DNA of 64,000 bases from Corticium candelabrum. Its lineage: Eukaryota > Porifera > Homoscleromorpha > Homosclerophorida > Plakinidae. Position 1 is the first letter of the stretch; every line of letters starts with the position of its first letter. Location of the stretch: NCBI RefSeq assembly GCF_963422355.1, contig NC_085093.1, positions 1,102,051-1,166,050 of the forward strand, in the 5' to 3' direction. The notes below the pieces were generated by a model that was not told where the DNA came from, searched no databases, and worked only from the letters and a program-made list of their open reading frames with translations. The position numbers were made by a program, and so were the translations under genes. Below, one piece after another: positions 41,401-55,821 of the stretch.

Positions 41401-44400
41401 GCAGGACAAGCTACGACAGTTTGGGCAGCTCGTTCACCTTGGAAGACACACCACCTTCCAGCATTCTGCCTGAAATTAAAGAGGAGACTGAAGCAGGATT
41501 TGAAAATGAGGAGGGGGGAAAATGTATCCCTCATTGTTGTGTGTCTTCTTCTGATACTTGTACTGATGTAAGATGCAGTTCATGTGTAAGTTGCACAAGT
41601 TTGGACAGTACTGGTAGTAGTGCTGTTTATGGAACGCCAGATGTCAATAGAAAATCACACCTTGCTGTGGAATCAGACTTGCCATTGGTAACATCAGCAG
41701 GAGAAGATGTTGTGTTGCCTAATATTTTAGTAGTCGAACCGTCTCGTGAATTAGTGGCACGTAATACTTCACTTTCTGTTTTATCGGTGATTTCTGAGAT
41801 TACAGCTAAAGGAGAGCATAATGATAAACAGGATTATGAGCAGCATGCTTTGCATGCTACTGATCAGCATAGTGCATCATTGCAGTGTGATCAAACTCCC
41901 ACTTTGCTTGAAGTACCATTGAGACACTCTACATGTCAAACAGTTGCTGGTGAAATTCCAGTTCGGAAAGGAATCACTAGCATTTATGAATATCAAGACA
42001 AAGTAAAGGCGGGAGCAGATCGATCATTATTGCAACGATCTCGACTGTTAAGTTTGGATGAAACAGAAAGAAGTAAACCCAGTTTGTTTAAGATAGTAGT
42101 TGCTGGCCCAGATCAAGGGATCAACAGTGTTGCTTCTGCATATGCTGACATAAGGTGGGAATCTTTGACATATGTTAAACAATAACTTGTTGTTATTGTG
42201 TTCTATTAGGGCAACTCATTCAATTTTTTTTGAAAAGGCAGAAGTGCGGTTTTATTACCTTCCACTTAGTGCTCGTACGAAGACATCTGATTTGAATCAC
42301 ACATTGGGTGCATCAAAACGTAATGATGTGAAGAATATTATTATATTGTCAGTTTATTTAGATAATTGTACTTTTTTTATTAATCATCTAATTAACAGGG
42401 TTGTCACTACCGAAAGTACTTGGTCGTCGGAGCAGCTGGAGTACCAGTACTGATCATTGTAGCAACAATGACAAGATATCAAAGCATTGTGCCAAGAATT
42501 GGCTAGCTGATTTTATGGCAAAGATTGATGGATGGCATGTTCGTCATGTAACATCTGCTGTGACAAGGGCGTTGAATGTTTTACCTCACGTGTGCTTTGA
42601 CGTTTATTGTGGAATTTTGTAAGTAGAGTATTTATACTGATGCTGATCTTTAGACAAAGGAAAGAGAAGGGGATCACACAAAGAAGGAAGCAGCAGATGA
42701 GAAGGATTTAGAAAATGTCGAACATAATACTACTCCTTTTGGGGTATGCTTGATATCAGATTTAGATGAATGTAGCTATCATTCGCATGTAATTTTTGTA
42801 GCTTGTGCAAGACTCTATAGTTGGTATGTGTCGATTTGCGAGATACAAAGTTGGCATCAAATTGTACAGTGTAAGGGTATGTAGGTCAATTTCTCATTTA
42901 TGTTGATTTTGCATGGTATATGAATGTGTTCTGTGTGCTTAATTATTAATTAAAAGGTTGATTCACAATATTGATGCTGAGGTTGATGTCAATATTGTGA
43001 CATGTTAGCATAGCCGCACAACATTGACCTTGATGCTGGAATAGAACCAAGTTCTGAATCATCAGCCAAGGAATTGCTTGTAGAATCTGTGCATAATTAT
43101 TCATGTCTTTGGCAAATCTAAACAAAAGTTACTATCTCAATTGTGTGGTCACAGTTCTTGCAAAAAGTTGGTAAAATTGCCTTTGCTGTGGCATTGCTGA
43201 AACTTATTACCATGTTTCTATTCATTGAGCTGCTTGAGCTTTCTTGCTCCTATATACAACTCAGTAAAAAGAGTAACAGAGGAGTCGTGTCATTGTCTAT
43301 GTTTGCTGTTGAGTGTGCAAGACTCAAGTTTTAAACCATATGATCTGTACATGTCTCAAATATTGTGAACAATTCAACGTTAGTGTTAACGTGACTTCCA
43401 GGTGTTGACGTCGACCTCAGTGTCAGTGCATGTCAGTTGTGAACTAGCTTTATATTGGGCAGATTTGGCAACATGGTAATGATCAAGCAGTTGAGCCATC
43501 TTCCAAGCTTGTAATGGTTCAGCGACTTGAAGTTCTTGGAGCCGGGCAGCTCAGATATCTCAATGAATTCAGTAAGCTTTTGGCATACCTTTCCAAATAT
43601 GTTGAGCGAGCTTTGTAATGAATTTTTCTGACTCTAGCTGAAACACGTAACCAGCTCTCAGTTCTCCACGTAACAGGGTCACTGGTAAGACATGGTAATT
43701 TTAAGTCTTGTTTTGTCTACATTGCATCTTTAGGTGACAGTGGATGGACATCATCTGGGCCCGTTTACTTTGCCTGATAAATCCTATTGGTCACTAACAA
43801 TTTCAAATATACCTCGTCCAGGAGATACATGTGTAGCTAATCCAGGTTGGCAATTCTTGTTTGACTTGTGTATAGTCGCTAGTTGTGTAGGGTAAGCTAT
43901 TGTACTTATCAGTTTCACTATTTTTCATTAGACATGTTGACATGCTTAAATCATTATTTCTAGATCTTCTACCGCTGCACAACTCCAACTTCACAATTAT
44001 ATAACGGTCATCTCAACAATTTGTATAGTGCACCAAATGCAATCAATTGGCCTGAAGTCTGCACCTAAAATTGTAGAGAGTCTTCTTTTTTACTCTTTGT
44101 TTAGCATGAAAAGGATTGCCTAAGATTTGGCTAGGCTAAGTCAGTCAACTACGTACTTTCCAGTCAGCTTGTAGTGATTAGAAATCATTTGATTTAATCT
44201 CACAGTATGACGTATGAGAATCTTATTGATTTACAGAAACATCTGGTTTGGAACTTGCACTGGTGCAAGGTGTTCATTTGCCTCTAAGAATAGGCTTCAA
44301 GGGCAGACGAGTAAGCAGCTGAATATGTGTCTGACCTAATGCAGTTTCAATGCTGTTTACTGCGTTATGATAATGTTATAGTCTGGGCCCAAAGATGAGA

Positions 44401-44740
44401 AGGAAGTTCTTCACGTCAATGAGGTGCAAGTTACATCACAGAAGCCTTTCAATGTAGTCATAGACAATGGTGAACCATTGACTGTAATGAGGTGGTGACT
44501 CCTCACCTTTTCTTCTGTTTTGTGCTCATTACTGTCTTGCTGCTGAATAGGCTACAGGTAAAACCTTGTTGTTGTCCTGCTCTACCACACTCGACTTACC
44601 AGACAGTGCACTTGCCATTAGGAGGCTCCAATCCTGACGACTTTGTGTATCTATCCAGACGCAGAGGGCTTGACAGACAGGCAGGAAGTCATGAGGAAAT
44701 CGAATTTCCTCTAATGACATTTTGGCCCGCATGTCTCTGA
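38481..44740 (+). CDS. PIK3R5: Class IB PI3-kinase regulatory subunit, p101 (PIK3R5)-like
   Basis: My 22-exon model (38481-38626, 38686-38735, 39319-39468, 39541-39570, 39835-39963, 40053-40150, 40229-40297, 40363-40495, 40543-40615, 40693-40811, 40886-40947, 41004-42154, 42210-42319, 42399-42589, 42654-42743, 42802-42876, 43463-43571, 43638-43684, 43734-43845, 44237-44310, 44382-44491, 44551-44740) encodes 1105 residues; human p101 has 880. p101/p84 bind the p110-gamma catalytic subunit and G-beta-gamma. Family blocks: WPLPHCDVARDVMNFIQDE then SPGIHFRRRLISEH (human WPVPYCSI...LKAPGISYQRLV), LLSYYGTNCNL, FKIVVAGPDQGINSVASAYA, EKAEVRFYYLPLS, VGMCRFARYKV and the very end FPLMTFWPACL (human LPIMTFSGALP). 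Exon 12 carries a long Ser/Cys-rich linker. Exons 3-7 are less certain; 40151-40228 could be exon. PIK3R6 (p84) is the alternative name. Confidence 0.82.
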
Positions 44741-45615
44741 GAGACGCGGCCCATTCAGTTGTGTAAGGAACGAATGTACGTTGTGTATTGATTTGTATAT
44801 AAAGAGAACTGATACACATCACAAAGACAGCTAGCTTGATTTCATGGACGAACTCGACAGACTGACGTCTAAAAGTTTAAAAGTTTAGATTTTCATTATT
44901 AAATTAATTAAGATAAGTGAGGGATATCAAACGTATTTGTCTTCACACGCTTAACATTCAACAACAATTTTGTGTGCCCCGTATGTATCGCCAGATGTGC
45001 GGCGCGATCATAAGGTAGTCGTTGCGTCTTTCTCAGGTAAGACTTGACGTGTTAAAATGTCTGCGATTAGAAAAGGTGCTTGTGCAGCCGAGATAGCGAT
45101 CACACCTTTTTTTCGATTGCCCGCAGTCTAACATCTCACTTCTACCTTCTGCCTATCTGTTGTAGGCCCTCCCTCTCTTGTTGCAGTTGCACTTGTTGTC
45201 AGCTGATGGGTATACAGTGATAAGGTATTGCGATGCGATGTCTCTAGGCTGAAAGCGTGGGAATTGTCGCACTGTAATACGAAACGATGTGTGGACGCGT
45301 GACACAAGGGTAGACTCTCGTAGACCACTACTATAGCCCTAGTAATGGCAAAGTTTGTGTGTCGAACTCACACTTGAACCTTCTATCGTATGTTTACGCG
45401 GCGGTTGGGGTAACTGACTTGTAATTCTACCTGATCGCAACGCGATAAGAAGTGTGACCTGCTAGCTCGGTTGCTGTGGTAATAGTAGCCGTTTGCTTCT
45501 GTTCTGAAAGAGCTGTTGGTTCAGGTCTTCGATGAGATCGATTGGAGTAAATTTCACCTCCCAGCAGGATAATTATAACTGCGTGTGCATAATGCGATTG
45601 TCTTGTAGTTGGTAG
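44741..45615. other. Spacer upstream of supervillin gene 1
   Basis: No coding region is supported. It holds the 3' side of the p101-like gene and the probable promoter and leader of the first supervillin gene. I see no recognisable element. Confidence 0.5.
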
Positions 45616-48600
45616 ATGGCGTCTTCTGTTTTGGTGCGTGATGACTTCATGAGACCCAGGGAAGCCTGGACGACTGCAGACACAACACGCCGTTGCGCTC
45701 GTGTATTAGTTGACGCTGCTGGTACGTGTAGGAATGACGAGCCTCAATCAAATGTTATCTGGTCTCCAACAAGGAGAGGGTGTCCTGAGGATGTGTTATT
45801 AGAGAGGAGGAAGTGTCCTGTTGACTATACAACAGAATTGCAGAGAAGTCAGAGTCTTGAAGTTATGCTTGATGGGAGCAGTGATGCAAGATCGAATGGC
45901 AAAGATAAATGTTTGAGCAAAGATAAGGGTTTGGATATGAAGTTGAAGATGAAGTTTTGTGGTCTCGATGCTGTGCAGAAAGCTGCTTCTACTGAATGTC
46001 TAGTCACTGCAAAAACTGGTGGAAACAATGGAGTGGATGCTTTTGTTGATCAGACAAAGCTGGCAAAGGAGGTTGAAACAGTTGAGATGCATGCTCAGTC
46101 ATCTGAAAGTCAGTTGTCCTCCGACTTATCTCAATTAAAGAGGAAATTACCTGACCCTGATTCTGTTTCTGGGAAGTCTACTACGACATCACCTCTGGCT
46201 AGTTTTTACCCACAGAAGACTACTTGCATTCAGCCTACAGCAGAAGAAAATGAGCAAGTTTGTGGTAATCAGATGACTGATCAAACAGTCAGTGAAATGG
46301 GGTCAAGAAGCCAGACAGGAAACTTTTCAACTACCCCTCAAGGCTCTACAAATGTAAAGAAAACAATAAAGAAGATTAAAACTGTTAAAGTTGTAAAGAG
46401 AATCAGAGTACCAAAGTCGAGGCTTTATTCTAATGACCCTGGCATGAACGAGAAGAAAACAGGCAACACAAAGGCAGTTACTGAGAACATGCACAGCAAG
46501 CATGTTATTTCTAAAATGGGAAGCCAGACTGGCATTCCTATAAAAACATCAAATTCATCTTGTCGGGATTCGGGAAAGAAAGATGAAACTGTAGGTGACC
46601 AAAGCACAGAGGTGGTAGCAAGGCAGAGGCAGAGGCAGATTATTGGCCTTGATCGACGAGGGAGTAGAACTGGAATTACTGGGAAAGATTTAGGACACTC
46701 TGATGCAGCTGCTAAGGGAACATCGTCAGCATCTTCTCAAAGCACTAGAAAACAATGTGAAAAGGTAGAGAACAGTAAGACATTGACAGAAAGTAAGAAG
46801 ACGAAGAATGTTGTTAGTAGAAGAAGTCAGGTTGGCAGTGGTGAGAAGGAATCAGAACAAGCTGATCATGGCACGATATTATCTCTTCATTCTAAAATTG
46901 CTCAAAAGAAATATCAGAATGCAGCAATTGATGTTGGTCAGGGTAAGTCTATACCTACCAGCAAGGGAACTAATTGGAGGAAACAGTGCCAGGTTGAGAA
47001 TGTAGTGGAGCGCACTGGTAGTGCTTTCAAGATAGATTCTGCTCAGAACTGTAAGAAATCTTTGGCTGGGAGTAGCAATGATGGACTTCACGGTAAAGTA
47101 AAGAGGGAAGTAAAGAAGACTAGTTCTATTCATGCTGTACCTACAGTTTCACCTCATTCAGAGGCAATAGTGGCCATTGAGAATGCATGTAAGGTTAGTT
47201 GTGAGAACTGTTCCAGTGTCCCTCATCTAAAATCAGTTACTAAGACAAAATATGTGAAGAACCCTTCTGGTGTCTTGCGTTCTGTCAGATCAGGTAGTGT
47301 CTACTCGAAATATGATACAAGGCAACTGTTTTAATAGCGTTTGTGTATTTATAGCAACATCTAGTGCTGATGTTTCTAAATCTTCCAGTTCTCATGAACA
47401 ACAGTTAACAGAGTTAGTGCCAACATTGAAGGTGGCAAGTGGCAAAGAGTATGAGAGCAAGCTGCCAAGCAGCAGCATGACGACGAAGTCAAGGTTGTTG
47501 GTAAATAAAGCTTTGGTAGATGCCGGTAAGAGAAGTGGAAACCAACAGAGTAAAGAATTAGCAAAGTCTTTCAATTCTACTCATGTGGATACAGCTAGCA
47601 GAGTAGTAAAGTCAACTGCTATTAAACAGTCTTCTCTTGTGACAACAAAACCCAAACAAGTTCTTATGCATACATCAAGTACTAGTAGAGGTAAACATCC
47701 CTTACAGAAACGCCACACAGTGGGTTCACTTGAAAAGAGTAGTGATCACGCTGCTGGCGGAGTGGCGAGGAAAAGTAGCTGTCCCGCTTCTCCAATGAGA
47801 CGTCTTCTTAGAACGAGGCAGAGCTGTGACAGTTTGTCATCTCAAAAACTAGTGGGTGGCACACCTGGTGGTTATAGTAAATCAGTTGCTAGCAGCCTGA
47901 AGGGAGCAGTTGCACGAGTGGATAGCGGCCTCAGGGTGAAGCCAAAAGTTCCACAATCTATTCCTTCATTAAGTTTGTCATCTATGTCAAATAAGAAGAA
48001 ATCAAATGTAGACGGTGACATCAGTCTCACTGTATCCGCAGTACATTTTGATGGAGTAAACGTGGAAGAGACTTCTAAATCAGCTTTTACTTCAGACTTT
48101 GAAGCCAAATCAAAATCTCCTGGGAGTGTTAGAGCTATAGAGCAAAGAAAATCTGAAGTTCCTGAAGAGTCATCACCAATGGAGCTTACTGATACTGATC
48201 TACAACATGTTAGAGATTCTGTTGAATCTCCCAAGTAACACAAAGTTCTTGAAACAAATTGTTTGATTTGGGTGACATTGCATTCTTTGTAGACTACATT
48301 CATTTGGTCGACATCGTACTATTGTAAAGCCACAGCATCGTCGCAGACCATCTATTAATCCTGTAAAGCAGCTGCAATCTCGGAGTGATGTTGTGTCAGA
48401 ACTGAAAGGCACTAATTTGGTCTGTCAAGTAACATGTCATTTGTGGGAAGTTGTTTGTAATATGAATGTTATTATGTATTAGAATGAGATAGATGACAAG
48501 ACTAAATCAGTCACAGGTTGCACATCCTTGTTACATAAAAGTTTTGCTCTGTTTATTCATGTTTGTTGTCACCATCTGTTGTTTGCAGTAACTAAAAATA

Positions 48601-51600
48601 CAGCAGATAACCAAAAAACCATACTTCATGAATCTGCAAAAGCTGGATTAGCCAGCACAGAAAATTTCAAGTCAGTTGTGTTGCGTAAAACAAGAAAGGC
48701 TCCTGATGGTACTGCTATGGCAGAGGATGATGAAAATTATGTAATGAGTCGACCATCTCTTGTGGTGGCACAGATCAAAGGTACTGTATGTTATAGATAC
48801 AAAAGTGAATGGATATTTGTAATATTTATATGAATAGGACGGCGTCGTATTCAGGTGCATTTGGTAGAACCATCAGTCAAGTCTCTCAACTCTGGAGATG
48901 TTTTTGTCATATTTACAAGCACAGATTTGTATCAGTGGGTTGGGTCAGAAGCTAATGCATTTGAAAAAGCTAAGGTATGTCATGTGCACTACACTTTGTG
49001 ACTGTACTGTAGATATTGTTGTGTGAAGGGAACAGATTTGGCTACACGCATTATGCAGAAGAAAGACATGGGTTGTAAGGCAAGGCATGTCAGTCTTGTT
49101 GAACAAAGGGTTGGTTTTAGTGGAACAAGGCTTAAAGACATGTTGAAGCTTCTTGGCAGTGACAGTGGTGTTAGACTGAAGAGTAAGAGTGGTTGTAGTG
49201 GTAGTTGTTACTCATAACTCATTGTTTTGTTTAGGCACCAGTGAAGTCACCAGTGATGAAGATCATGAAAAGAAATGCATTAGGAATGTGATGATCTACT
49301 CGGTGAAGGTTGATCATGAGGAATTGATACCTCTGAGGGAGATGTGTGGCAAGCAACCAAAGTTTGCTATGCTCAATACAAATGAGGTAGTCTGCAGTGT
49401 CAAGTGGTAGTCGAAGAGAGCTAATTTTATGTTGTAGGTTTTTGTGTTTGACTTCTACACAGAATTATATGTGTGGATTGGGCTAGTTTCGTTGGGTAGT
49501 TTGCGTCGGCAAGGTGTAACTCTTGCCAAGAAGTTGTTTGATGGTGGCTATGTGTCATCACAATCTGAAGATTCTGGTGGTCCGTCATCTTACACATTTA
49601 GCAGGAGGCGATCTAGTAAACCAGATCTGGTGCAGAAGTCAAAAAGTGGTTGTAAGAGAAGGCCAAATTGGGCTTTGTTTTCTAAGCTTGCAGAAGGTGC
49701 CGAGACCTTTTTGTTCAAAGAGAAATTTGCAGATTGGCCTGAGCCAGGTCGTATTATCAAAATGAAGGGACACGTCAGTTCAGGAGAAGTCATTGAAGTA
49801 AGCTGTTGAAGTAATGGTAGTATTGGCAATGGTGACATCATGTGATTCAGGCCCCTCCACCTGTGGAACTCATTCCATGTGACGTAGAAGTGATGAGGAA
49901 ACGTCCTCTTCCTCCAGAAGATTGTATTCTTGAGGGAGACAACTTGGGACGTGGACAAGGAGTTTCTTCTACGTCTGATAAACATGGCATTTCAGTGATT
50001 ACTACATCACTGAAGGTTTATCACATTAAGGTACAGTAACTACAATTGCCAATTGCTGTACTTGTTTCTGTGTAAACAGCATTAATGGTAATTGTGTTTT
50101 ATAGGAATATGATTATTTCGAGTTGGATGCTGATGAAGTGGGTTTGTTCTATAGTGCAGAAGGTTATGTAGTATGTTGGAAGTATCGTGTTTACAAAGAA
50201 CCACCTAAGCGAATGGTTGGTCGCAGTCGACGTCACCAAACTATTCATGAATTTGGTGGTCGGGAACGTTGCTGCTACTTTTTCTGGCAAGGAGATGAGT
50301 GTACTGTGACTGAAAAGGGAGCAGCTGCTATTATAACAGTGGAATTGGATGAAGAAAAGAGTCCTCAGGTTTAACAATCAATCAACATTGTGATCAACGT
50401 GTGATATGAAAAGCATTGTTTTCAGGTGAGAGTTCCACAAGGAAAAGAACCACCTGTATTTCTTCAACTGTTTGGTGGTGGACTTGTGGTTCTTGCTGGC
50501 AAGTATGTAGATTTGTTATCTCAAGGCAAGGCATACCGGTATGATTTTTTTGTTTCTTATTTCTTAGGAGAGCTGAAATTAATAACAAGTCATGTGGAAC
50601 TTTACTAAATAGACTGTTTTACATGCGAGGAGAATCAGCACAGGAGGCTCTTTTGGAAGAGATTACCACGAGAAGGTAGTAGTTTTTGTATTTAATTGAA
50701 TTATCTTATCGGGGATGTATTTGGCAGTGCTCGTTCTCTGAGATCACAAGGTTGTTTTGTTGTATTGTCTGCTCATGCTCAGTGTGTCTTTGTATGGAAA
50801 GGATGTAGATCATCTGATGCAACACATGGTGTTGCTATGTCTGCTGCTCAGAAACTAAAGAGGCTGTATGCTAATAACAGGAATGAATGGCACCAAAATT
50901 TCTTAATTATGCTGTTATGTAGGAAATGTGTTGGTGTGAGTGAAAACTTTGAGCTGGTCAAAGTCAATGAAGGGGAAGAAAGAATGCGATTTTGGAGATC
51001 AATAGGTGGAAAATATGACTACTATAGTCTTCTTGATGGTACATATCTAATACATGTAGTATTGAAGTAGCTATGTTGTCTTGTGCTTTTTATACGTGGT
51101 TTTATGTCTAGAACCTGTGTTTGAAGCTGGTTCTATGAGATTATTTCAACTGAGCAGTGCAACTGGGAAGTTTACTGCACAGGAAGTGCTATGCCCTTCA
51201 CGAGCATCCGATGGAAGTTGTACTTTCCCTTTTCTTCAGTCTGACATCTATTCTGTACAACAGCCAGGTGAGTATGTGTGGTAGTAATAATGTTGGCCAT
51301 ATACATAACTATTTTTACTTTATGTATTTCCTGAGCATATGCAGGTTGATTGGGTACCAACATAAACACTTCGCTGTTTGAATCCACAGTGAAGTCACAA
51401 TTGTGACTCTGGCAGCTGTCTAGTGTTTTATGTTGGTGTTAGTAGGATTTTCTTTCTTGGTAATAATGCTTCCTTTGTGGCACCTTCACACTTCAGCTGT
51501 TTGGCAAGTCGAATTAACTCATGCCATAGTCTCATGCATCACTGAGTGTGGCACATGTGACATCCACATGTGCAATATTGCACTTTATAATTAAGTGAAG

Positions 51601-54600
51601 TACATGTGCCTCAATTAATTGATCTTTTTGCTGTTCTGGTACTTAACGTCTGTTACTATTCTTTTACATGCTTACTGTTTATAATTTAGGCTGGGCAAAC
51701 TTGATTCACAGTTTAACGTCCCCGCCCGCTTCATATTCTGGGAAAGTAAAGTAAGTTTCATTATTCATTATATAAGACACATGACACCTCGCACATGCCT
51801 GTCTCGTGTTGCACACGTTAGTTTTCACAATATGACTTCCTTCGTAAGCGTGCACGTGTGCACTGCTGAGAAAACCCTAATTTCCTGGACTGTTTTGTCG
51901 CTGTCTCCTTCAGAAACCTTTGAAGATCTGCTGACATCAGTCCAGGCCGGGCACTTCTCTATTGTGAAGATGTCTAACGAGTTGTCGGCGGCCCTTTTGA
52001 CGTCTGTCTTCGTTGGCAGCGACGAGTCATCCTTGTCGTCAGTCCAGAAGAACCTGACAGCTGCTGATGTTATCAGTGTATTTGGCCACTTCGTAAAGTT
52101 TATTGTTGAGCCTGCAGTCCGTCCTACCAGTGCAACAAATATGGTGCACGTGAACAACGCATTTGGGGTAATGATGCAGAGTCGGCTGACCATCAGTACA
52201 CCATGTTTGCCCAACCTCATGGAAGAGAAAACGAAAAGAGATAAGATGTTTAATGATCTCATACGGCTTGCTGAGGAGAAAGATTGAAATTCCTTCCTGA
52301 GCAACTAGAATACGGCAGATCCTATGTCAACACAGTGTGCTCCGCCCTGTGGTACATAGATGGTCATCATGGGACCCTTGGTCTTCAAGGTTGCAATGTT
52401 CCTGAGATGTTCAGGAAGTTTAATGGGTACAACACCCCAGAGCTCTCCAAGCACAGGAAACGGAAGTCTCAGAATCTGAATGCAGACAAACTTGCTGACC
52501 ATACAGCATCACTGTATAATGCTCTGCTGACTTCTTGGCTGAACACTTCTGAATGGGCTAGTTCTAGACATGCAACTGAAACTCTTGCTCGTTCATTGGA
52601 CTCCTATGTATTACACCTGAGAAGTCAATGCAAGACGATGAAGCTACATCATGAATCATCTAGTTTACCTGTTGCTGATAAACGTCTGTTCAGCTTCTAG
52701 CAACAAACAGGTCTCCATCAAATTGCCTCAAGAAGCTAAATGATGCCATTTCTTCCTCATCACCATACAAGCCCAAATTTATAGGTGACTATGCTTCATC
52801 TGATCGACGAGAAAAGTATCTCTATGTGCAACAATTACGTATGGGGCTTAGTAGACCTTGTGTTCTGTGCACTTATTCCATTGGTGGACGAGTAGGTAAC
52901 TACCTGTTTGTATGGCCACTGCCAGAGCAAGTCACCCTTGAAGCTGCTCTGAATGACAACCAGAGGGTTGTGTCAAGTCTTCAAGAAGGCCTGCCTGTTT
53001 ATCATCGGCAAACTCTTAAACGACAGTTGGTTTCCAAATTTGGACGAATTTGCCAAAGACTAACTTGGCTACACTCAGAGAGTTCTACTAGGTGGCAACA
53101 GGAGATCAGTCAGCCAATCTAACAACAGCTGAGGAAGAACTTGATCAAAGGCTGAGGGAAGCTCTTGAAATGGAAAACGCTGATTTGGTTGTTGATTTAC
53201 GCGAATCAAACAAACTGCATAGTAACAAGTTCTCTGTTTTCTGGGAGAAAATGAAAGTCTATCTTGATGAATCAACATCAGTACATGAACGGAGACATGG
53301 TACAGTCACCTACATGGCTAAGGCAATATCAGTAAGAGATTTGGTTCAGGAGGTAGCCAAAATGTGTCCTGGACATCCTGTGCCGACAGAACAGTGGGTT
53401 CGTTTGCAGTCTGCCCTAGAAACCCCCGATCTAAGGCTGCAGTAAAATATAGATCACAGTTTAACGTCAAGATGATGGTACAGAAGCGTCAGTTTAGACA
53501 CCACCATGTTGATGCCCACTATTGCGCCACACTGTTCCGGTACATAAAAGAGTATGCCATTCAGGTTCGTGATGTAGCTTTCTTTGTCTCCTTGGATGAC
53601 AAACACTTCATCAAGGTTGGAGAGCCTAATAACCCTATAGCGGCTGCAGAAAGAGGGAGACAGGTTTTGGTGGCTGGCCACGAAACGTTTGAAGTTGCAG
53701 ATCATGACTTCACAAAATTTTCAGTTGTACCCAGTGTTTCGTTCATTGTCCAAATTCCCGAGGCAATGGAATTTTCATGGTATGACGGCTTGGTTCACGT
53801 TTGATACAAAGATGCGGTTTTAGAACACTCAACAGCACTTCGTCATGCATCTGAGCTGTACTCGATTCTTCTGAAGCAGATCGAGAACAAGAGTATTCTC
53901 TTTCTCTGTACTGATGGTGGCCCTGACCACCCGCTGACATTTTTCTCTGTCCAGCTATCATTGATTGCTCTTTTCTTGAATTTAAACTTGGATCTTCTTG
54001 TTGTCGGAAGAACAGCACCAAATCATTCTTGGAGGAATCCTGTTGAAAGGATCATGAGTATAATCAACTTGGGTCTACAATGTGTAGGCATGATGCGGAG
54101 TAAAAGGCAGTGAAGAGTATGAAAAGGCAATAAAAATGCCAACAGTGTCAACGCATTGCGCGAAGCAGTTAAAGACTGGTATGGCAATGAAATGAAATCC
54201 TCTCTTCGTCCTGCTGTGCAATTGCTGAACAGTATAACAAGTCGTCTTGAGTTGCACAGAAAGCCTTTTTCTGTGTTCAAAAGTGCTGATAGCAATGAAA
54301 TAGATGCTTTTTGGGAAGTACTTCACCAGGTAGACTGCACCTTGGAGAAAAGTGAGACAAGCAAATCTGTTTTGAGTAAGAAGCCCAAGTTGAAGGAGCT
54401 GTTTGATCACTGTTGTCAAACCCGTCATTACTCATTTTGCGTAAAGAAGTGTGGTTCCGATGACTGTAGGATTTGCAAGCCACTTTGCATGTACCCTGAC
54501 CAATTCAGAGGAATACATTTTCTCCCAGATCCTGTAATTGGCCCTGATGATCACTACCTGCCATTTATGGATGTATTTGGCATTGAAATCGATGAGAGAT

Positions 54601-55518
54601 ACCGCCCATCCGGGATGCACACAAAAAAGTTCAAAAGTTCTGGGATACTCTCCAAGTGAGCAGCATGTTTGAAATGCCGGTGTATTGGTTCAGTGTGATG
54701 AATGTAACAAGTGGCGTCTGATATTCTCCAAAAGAAAGCTATCAGCCAAAGAAAGAGAGCAACTCCAGGACGTGATTCAAAACGTATCCTACTCTTGTGG
54801 TGCTTCCATAGACGACTTAATGCTGCCTGAGTATCTAGCCGGTATTGGGATAAGAAAGCACAGCTGCAGTGACCATGTTGAAAAGCTCTATTACACTGTC
54901 TATGGATCAGATGACCCTATGTGTGTTCACTGTGGGAGCTCAACTGAACTGGCGTTGCCCAAGAGCTCTGAACTATTTTATCCTTATTGTCATGATTGTG
55001 CTTCTTTTGTTAGAATAAACAAGCGTTTGTTGAAACATTAAAAACATTTGAAGAAAACGGCTTTTATCGATACTAGTACCTGCCAAACTTGATAGTGAGC
55101 CATTCACAGCTGTAGCGCCAGTCAATGCTTGGTAGTTACTGTAACTGCAAACTTATTATTTAACTAATATTATTATTAAAATATTAAATGAATAATGAAT
55201 AATGACCGCCCGCCCGCATGCCGTCGTGAAAAAGGCTGGACGTTAAACTGTGAATCAAGTTTGCCCGGCCTTAGTATAGACTTTCTATCACTGACAACAT
55301 TCTAATTTCTCTAATATTGTCAGAACTTTTACTGAGTTTGTAATAGTATGCTGTTTTCAGTGTGCAGTGTCTTTGTGTGTAACATATGCTTAAGCAATTA
55401 GGATTTAATTGTGGTTTACTCATTATGTGATGTACTGAGTACACTGAGAATTCATTTATGTATCACTCATGACTAGTAGTTATTTTATGTTTATGCCAAA
55501 GAAAATTAACTCAAAACA

Positions 55519-55565
<47 letters not shown>

Positions 55566-55576
55566 CACACACACAC

Positions 55577-55611
<35 letters not shown>

Positions 55612-55668
55612 CACACACACTCACAACACACTCACAACACACTCACAACACACACACACTACACACAC

Positions 55669-55712
<44 letters not shown>

Positions 55713-55744
55713 ACACACTCACAACACACACACACTACACACAC

Positions 55745-55821
<77 letters not shown>

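Noticed and set aside
51689-55270. Reading the 3.6-kb element as a Polinton or retrovirus-like element
   Set aside because: It is too short, has TIRs with a 3-bp duplication, and shows no polymerase B, capsid, protease or reverse transcriptase.
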